Shown: positions 5,086 through 8,199 of the stretch, piece after piece
Numbering within the stretch: position 1 is the stretch's first letter
Layout of the letters: each line of letters opens with the position of its first letter
From: Actinomycetota bacterium
GTDB lineage: Bacteria; Actinomycetota; Actinomycetes; Streptosporangiales; Streptosporangiaceae
NCBI GenBank assembly: GCA_003168295.1
Contig: PMST01000338.1
Span: 28,094 to 36,292 of the forward strand
DNA length: 8,199 bases
Direction: 5' to 3'
Notes under the pieces: model-generated
What the model was told of the DNA's origin: nothing
What the model saw: the letters and a program-made list of their open reading frames with translations, nothing else
Database searches by the model: none
Program-made: the position numbers and the translations under genes

Positions 5086-5589
5086 TTACTCCGGGCGGTT
5101 ACCGGCCAGGCCGGTCCAGGGCGCGGCGGCTTCCCCCGCGCCGACATTGGCGGCTAGGCGGCCGAGCAAGGTGCTGAGCGTGGCCAGGTCTGCGTCGGCG
5201 AGGCCTGCTCGCAGCTTGGTGTCGAAGGCGATCGCGGTGTCCCGCAGGCGCGCGAACGCCGCTTCGCCCGCTTCAGTCAGCGCGACCACCTGGACTCGCC
5301 GGTTGGCGGCGTCGCGGGTCCTGGTGACCAGCCCGCGGGCTTCCATGGCGTTCAGGTGGTGCGTCAGCGTGGCCTCGCGCACCCCTACCGCCCCGGCGAG
5401 TTCCCGCTGGTTGGCGGGCTTGCGGACCTTCAGATTGAGCAGGATCAGCCAGACCGGCAGGGTGCCGCCCGCTTCGCTAAGAGCCTCGTCGAACGCGCGC
5501 TCAACCGCGCGGGCCGCCTGGGCCAAGCGGAGCCCGATCGGGAGGGGAAACGGTGCTGACACGCCAGCCAGCATACCAAGCATCGACAT
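5086..5589 (-). CDS. MarR family transcriptional regulator
   Basis: The 167-residue product has the MarR winged-helix layout: a long first helix (IGLRLAQAARAVERAFDEAL), then PVWLILLNL, the helix-turn-helix QRELAGAVGVREATLTHHLN, the segment MEARGLVTRTRD, the wing AANRRVQVVALTEAG, and a C-terminal dimerisation helix. MarR proteins act as dimers that usually repress neighbouring genes until a phenolic or other ligand binds. Three in-frame ATGs lie at 5589, 5583 and 5574, with no Shine-Dalgarno before any of them. The first is used here but is uncertain. The gene is divergent from an SDR oxidoreductase gene, and the shared spacer holds three 15-bp repeats, the first covering the start codon at 5589. 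Self-repression together with control of the SDR gene is therefore likely. The gene is convergent with the methyltransferase gene. Confidence 0.9.
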   Translation of the reverse strand: MSMLGMLAGVSAPFPLPIGLRLAQAARAVERAFDEALSEAGGTLPVWLILLNLKVRKPANQRELAGAVGVREATLTHHLNAMEARGLVTRTRDAANRRVQVVALTEAGEAAFARLRDTAIAFDTKLRAGLADADLATLSTLLGRLAANVGAGEAAAPWTGLAGNRPE

Positions 5590-5627
5590 CTAATTGATTG
5601 ACACCTAACCCTTTGATACCTAATCTT
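5583..5627. promoter_or_regulatory. Three tandem 15-bp repeats: candidate MarR operator array
   Basis: The units TCGACATCTAATTGA (5583-5597), TTGACACCTAACCCT (5598-5612) and TTGATACCTAATCTT (5613-5627) repeat at an exact 15-base step. The core is TyGAyAyCTAAyy. Unit 1 covers the marR start codon at 5589. Units 2 and 3 cover the -35 and -10 of the promoter facing the SDR gene. The array is clearly AT-rich against its surroundings. Occupation by the neighbouring MarR protein is inferred from position only. Confidence 0.65.
5598..5626 (+). promoter_or_regulatory. Housekeeping-type promoter for the SDR oxidoreductase gene
   Basis: A consensus -35 TTGACA (5598-5603) is followed after exactly 17 bases by TAATCT (5621-5626), which has the conserved T, A and final T of a -10. 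Transcription would begin near 5633, leaving a leader of about 86 bases before ATG 5719. Both elements lie inside the 15-bp repeat array, so binding there should block the promoter. Confidence 0.65.
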
Positions 5628-5718
5628 TAGTGACGGCGGCCGCGCCCTTGGGCTGTCGCGGCAAGCGAGAAGGGACGGCCACCTCATGGATCCTCACGCC
5701 AACCTCAGGAGAACCGGC

Positions 5719-6477
5719 ATGAGCGCTCTCGACGGGCAGATCGCCCTGGTGACCGGCAGCACGCGGGGCATCGGGGCGGCCATCGCCACCGAGTTCGCAC
5801 ACCGCGGGGCCGCCGTCGCCATCCACGGGCGCGACCGGGCCGCCGCGGACAGGGTGGCGGCCGCGATCCTCCGTGACGGCGGCAAGGCCATGGCGGCGAC
5901 CGGCGACGTCACCGATTTCGGCCAGGTCGAGTCGGTGCGACGCCAGATCGAGGACGCCTGGGGCCCGGTCGGCATCCTGGTCGCCAACGCGGGCGGCAGC
6001 TTCACCCCGCCCGCGCCGCTCGAGCAGATCCCCGAAGACGGCTGGCGCGCGACGGTCGACGGCAACCTGCTGGCGACGTTCCTCACGCTGAAGAGCTTCC
6101 TGCCCGGGATGAAGGAACGCCGCCGGGGCACGATCATCACGATCGGTTCCGCCGCGGGGCGCCGCGCGGACCCTCGCTCCCCCATCCCGTACGCGGCCGC
6201 CAAGGCGGGCATCGCGCTGCTGACGCAGGATGTCGCGGCCCAGGCGGGGCCGTTCGGGATCCGGGTCAACTGCATCACCCCGGAGACCATCCTGACCGAG
6301 GGCAACCGGGACCGGATCCCGGCCGAGGTGCAAGCATCACTCGCCGGCGCGCACCCCCTCAGACGGCTCGGTACACCGCACGACGTCGCGACCGCCGCCG
6401 CGTTCCTCGCCTCCGACGAGGCCGCCTGGATCACCGGCGTGGTCATCGACGTCGCCGGCGGCGCCGTACTCATCTAG
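5719..6477 (+). CDS. SDR family oxidoreductase
   Basis: The 252-residue length is typical of classical short-chain dehydrogenases/reductases, cytoplasmic NAD(P)-dependent oxidoreductases. The N-terminal Rossmann motif is TGSTRGIG (12-19), with HGR (36-38) at the end of strand 2 suggesting NADP(H) preference. Other motifs are DV (63-64), NAG (90-92) and the catalytic tetrad Asn116, Ser144 (IGSAAG), Tyr158 and Lys162 (YAAAK). The C terminus AAWITGVVIDVAGG is the usual family ending. ATG 5719 is chosen because AGGAGA (5707-5712) precedes it by six bases; an upstream in-frame ATG at 5686 lacks this. It resembles 3-oxoacyl-ACP reductase-like SDRs, but the substrate is not predictable. It is probably controlled by the divergent MarR regulator through the 15-bp repeats, so a role in metabolising or resisting the regulator's ligand is a reasonable inference. 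Confidence 0.92.
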   Translation: MSALDGQIALVTGSTRGIGAAIATEFAHRGAAVAIHGRDRAAADRVAAAILRDGGKAMAATGDVTDFGQVESVRRQIEDAWGPVGILVANAGGSFTPPAPLEQIPEDGWRATVDGNLLATFLTLKSFLPGMKERRRGTIITIGSAAGRRADPRSPIPYAAAKAGIALLTQDVAAQAGPFGIRVNCITPETILTEGNRDRIPAEVQASLAGAHPLRRLGTPHDVATAAAFLASDEAAWITGVVIDVAGGAVLI

Positions 6478-6510
6478 CCGTCCTCAGCCCTAACCATCCT
6501 CAGCCAGGGA

Positions 6511-6527
6511 GTCCGGCTCAGCCGGCC
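6511..6527. terminator. Short hairpin between convergent genes (possible bidirectional terminator)
   Basis: CCGGC (6513-6517) and GCCGG (6521-6525) pair around TCA, which on the minus strand is the TGA stop of the acyl-CoA dehydrogenase-like gene. It lies 34 bases after the SDR stop. There is no T-run and the stem is only five base pairs, so the evidence is weak. A nearby direct repeat TCCTCAGCC (6481-6489 and 6497-6505) has no known role. Confidence 0.25.
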
Positions 6528-7537
6528 GTGGCGCCGAGCCGACGCAGCAGGGCACTCTTAATCAGCGGCCGTGACCCGAACACCAGCAGGAACAGAGCTT
6601 CGCGAGCGAGCCGCGATGGATGGGTGTCCGCCCGGATGGACTTGCTCCCGTCCCGGACCGCCAGCGCCGCGGTGGCCCGGACCGCCAGCTCCGAGGCCGC
6701 CGCGCGGGCCCCGGCCATCGCCTCGGTATCGGCGGTGATGGCCTCGTCGAGCCGCGCCCGGCAGGAGGTCAGCTCGTCGTCGAGCGGCCCGGGTCCGAGC
6801 AGCCGGGCGCACCGGCCGACCACGCCGAGCGCGAGGGAGCCGTTGATACGCAGCCGGTCGGGGCGAAGGCTCGCGGCCGGATCGAGAGGTTCCTGGCTGG
6901 CCAGACGTACCGCCGGAACCACGACGCCATCGAAATCGAGCCGGACCGTCACGCTCGCGTTGACCGCGGCCAGCCGCTCGCGCGTCACCGTCAGCCCGGG
7001 CTGGGCGGCGGCGTCCAGGATCAGCGACACGACGCTGTCCTGCGGCCCGCGAGCTACGACGAGCAGCAGGTCGATCAGGCCCCAGCCGGTCACCCACGGA
7101 GCCTCGCCGTCCAGCCGCCAACCGCCCTCGACCGGCCGCGCGCGCAGCAGCGGCGGGCCGGGTATCAGCCCGGTGAGCGAGACGCCGCCGCGTACCTTGC
7201 CCTGGCAGGCCGGCTCGAGCCACTGGTCGCGCAGCGCGGCCGGGGTGGCTTCGGCGGCCAGCGTCATGACCAGCCCTCGGTGCTGGAGCCAGACGAACGT
7301 CGTGGCCAGGCAGCCGCTGGCCAGTGCCTCGGTCACCGCGCACGTGGTCAGGAGGTCCAGGCCAAGGCCGCCGGCCTGCCGTGACACGGACGCGCCGTAA
7401 AGGCCCTCCGCGGCGAGCGCGTCGAGCTGGGCGACCGGGACCGCGTCCAGGCCGTCCAGCCGGATCGCGTCAGGGAACAGCACATCGTCGGCGAGCCGGC
7501 GAGCGGCCGCGAGGATGTCCGGCGATCCCGGTGTCAT
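6518..7537 (-). CDS. Acyl-CoA dehydrogenase family protein (short, atypical)
   Basis: The 339-residue product follows the acyl-CoA dehydrogenase layout: an N-terminal helical part with LAAEGLYGASVSRQAGGLGL (~43-62) and FVWLQHRGLVM, a middle beta part with GGVSLTG and GGWRLDGEAPWVTGWG for flavin binding, and a C-terminal helical part with REALFLLVFGSRP. Typical enzymes are about 380 residues and carry a catalytic Glu in a YEG-like motif of the last domain. Here VFGSRP stands in that area and no equivalent Glu is evident, so classical dehydrogenation is doubtful. A monooxygenase-like or non-catalytic flavoprotein role is possible. The ATG at 7537 overlaps the stop of the epimerase gene by 4 bases and has no clear ribosome site, so translational coupling is likely. 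Confidence 0.82.
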   Translation of the reverse strand: MTPGSPDILAAARRLADDVLFPDAIRLDGLDAVPVAQLDALAAEGLYGASVSRQAGGLGLDLLTTCAVTEALASGCLATTFVWLQHRGLVMTLAAEATPAALRDQWLEPACQGKVRGGVSLTGLIPGPPLLRARPVEGGWRLDGEAPWVTGWGLIDLLLVVARGPQDSVVSLILDAAAQPGLTVTRERLAAVNASVTVRLDFDGVVVPAVRLASQEPLDPAASLRPDRLRINGSLALGVVGRCARLLGPGPLDDELTSCRARLDEAITADTEAMAGARAAASELAVRATAALAVRDGSKSIRADTHPSRLAREALFLLVFGSRPLIKSALLRRLGATAG

Positions 7538-8199
7538 AAGACGGCTTGAGTCCAGGTTGCCGCGAGCTTATCCATCACCGCGTCCAGGCTCGCGTCGGTG
7601 ACCTGCCGCGCCGGATCGGCCAGATACCAGTCCGCGATCTCGCGGGCGCCCTGCTCGAACGGGATCACCGCGTTCCATCCCGGCACGACGCTGCGCAGTT
7701 TGGCGTTGTCGAACACCATCGAGTGGGCCTTGTCGCCCAGCAGGCCGCCACCCCAGTGCGGGTCCGCGGCCGCGATCGCATCCGAGGGCACGTGCACCAC
7801 CCGCGCCTCGACACCCAGCGCGGCCGCCAAGGTCTCCGCGATCTGGTTCCAGGTGAGCACGTCGTCAGAGGTGATGTGGAATGGCTCGCCCAGTGTTCGC
7901 GGGTGTCCCAGGAGCGGGACGAACGCGCGCGCGAAGTCGTCGTGATGGGTCAGCGTCCACAGCGAGGTCCCGTCACCGTGGACGATGACGGGCTTGCCGG
8001 CGAGCATCCGCCCCAGCGCCGTCCACCCGCCGTCGAAGGGCACCGAGGTCTGGTCGTAGGTGTGCGAGGGACGCACGATGGTGGCCGGGAACCCCTGCTC
8101 GCGGTAGGCCTCGACGAGCAGGTTCTCGCAGGCGATCTTGTCGCGGGAGTACTGCCAGAACGGGTTGCGCAGCGGGGTGGACTCGGTGACGGGCACCCG
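7534..8199 (-). CDS. NAD-dependent epimerase/dehydratase (extended SDR), 5' truncated by window edge
   Basis: The visible 221 residues are the C-terminal two thirds of an extended SDR. The frame is open to the last base, so the NAD-binding GxxGxxG part lies outside the window; the GTG near the edge is not taken as the start. The segment PLRNPFWQYSRDKIACENLL carries the catalytic YxxxK (Tyr17 and Lys21 of the visible part). It is followed by TIVRPSHTYD, the substrate-loop region DGTSLWTLTHHDDFARAF, and PFHITSDDVLTWNQIAETLA, all usual in nucleotide-sugar epimerase/dehydratase-like proteins. The exact substrate is unknown and many relatives do not act on sugars. It overlaps the acyl-CoA dehydrogenase-like gene by ATGA, which suggests that the two products work in one pathway. 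Confidence 0.88.
   Translation of the reverse strand, partial: RVPVTESTPLRNPFWQYSRDKIACENLLVEAYREQGFPATIVRPSHTYDQTSVPFDGGWTALGRMLAGKPVIVHGDGTSLWTLTHHDDFARAFVPLLGHPRTLGEPFHITSDDVLTWNQIAETLAAALGVEARVVHVPSDAIAAADPHWGGGLLGDKAHSMVFDNAKLRSVVPGWNAVIPFEQGAREIADWYLADPARQVTDASLDAVMDKLAATWTQAVL

Noticed and set aside
5620..6473. Minus-strand frames of 237 and 259 residues opposite the SDR gene
   Set aside because: The plus-strand SDR frame has the full motif set, a good ribosome site and a promoter. The opposite frames are compositional shadows.
6528..7400. 290- and 254-residue plus-strand open frames
   Set aside because: Both lie antisense to the acyl-CoA dehydrogenase-like gene and read as low-complexity Ser/Arg/Ala sequence without recognisable motifs.

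Overview
The window is GC-rich with strongly GC-biased third codon positions, GTG starts, several start-stop overlaps and at least two genes that look leaderless. It also carries families typical of Actinomycetota: a DUF664-type DinB protein, an MhuD-like heme monooxygenase and a haloalkane dehalogenase-like hydrolase. I read it as chromosomal DNA of a filamentous or related actinomycete. The genus cannot be fixed from what is seen.

Left part (1-1800): the tail of a transglutaminase-like gene is followed by an apparently leaderless DinB/DUF664 gene. After that comes a second, diverged copy of the last ~130 bp of the transglutaminase gene, so the DinB gene sits between direct repeats. Two small hairpins precede a short gene for a Gln/Gly/Asp-rich repeat protein. 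Next is a low-content stretch holding an eroded IS630-type transposase fragment. This part looks like an accessory, rearranged region.

Middle part (1798-5060): on the minus strand, a haloalkane dehalogenase-like alpha/beta hydrolase overlaps by 4 nt an ECF-type sigma factor with a Cys-containing C-terminal extension. The two look like one transcription unit. A ~330-bp gap upstream of the hydrolase holds an open frame with strong coding character but no recognised identity, and a cluster of TGAA/TTCA palindromes. On the plus strand, an MhuD/IsdG-type heme-degrading monooxygenase is followed 9 nt later by a SAM-dependent methyltransferase gene. That gene is interrupted by an apparent 1-nt frameshift near 4818.

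Right part (5086-8199): a MarR regulator gene (minus) and an SDR oxidoreductase gene (plus) are divergent. Their shared promoter carries three exact 15-bp-period repeats. These cover the marR start codon and the -35 and -10 elements of a near-consensus promoter for the SDR gene, which suggests the MarR protein controls both genes. Convergent to the SDR gene, a minus-strand pair encodes an NAD-dependent epimerase/dehydratase (cut by the window edge) and, with an ATGA overlap, a short acyl-CoA dehydrogenase-like protein that seems to lack the usual catalytic glutamate.

No tRNA, rRNA, CRISPR array or complete mobile element was seen. I see no clearly new multi-gene system. The most distinctive signals are the 15-bp operator-like array, the duplicated gene tail flanking the DinB gene, the hydrolase-sigma factor overlap, and the frameshifted methyltransferase.
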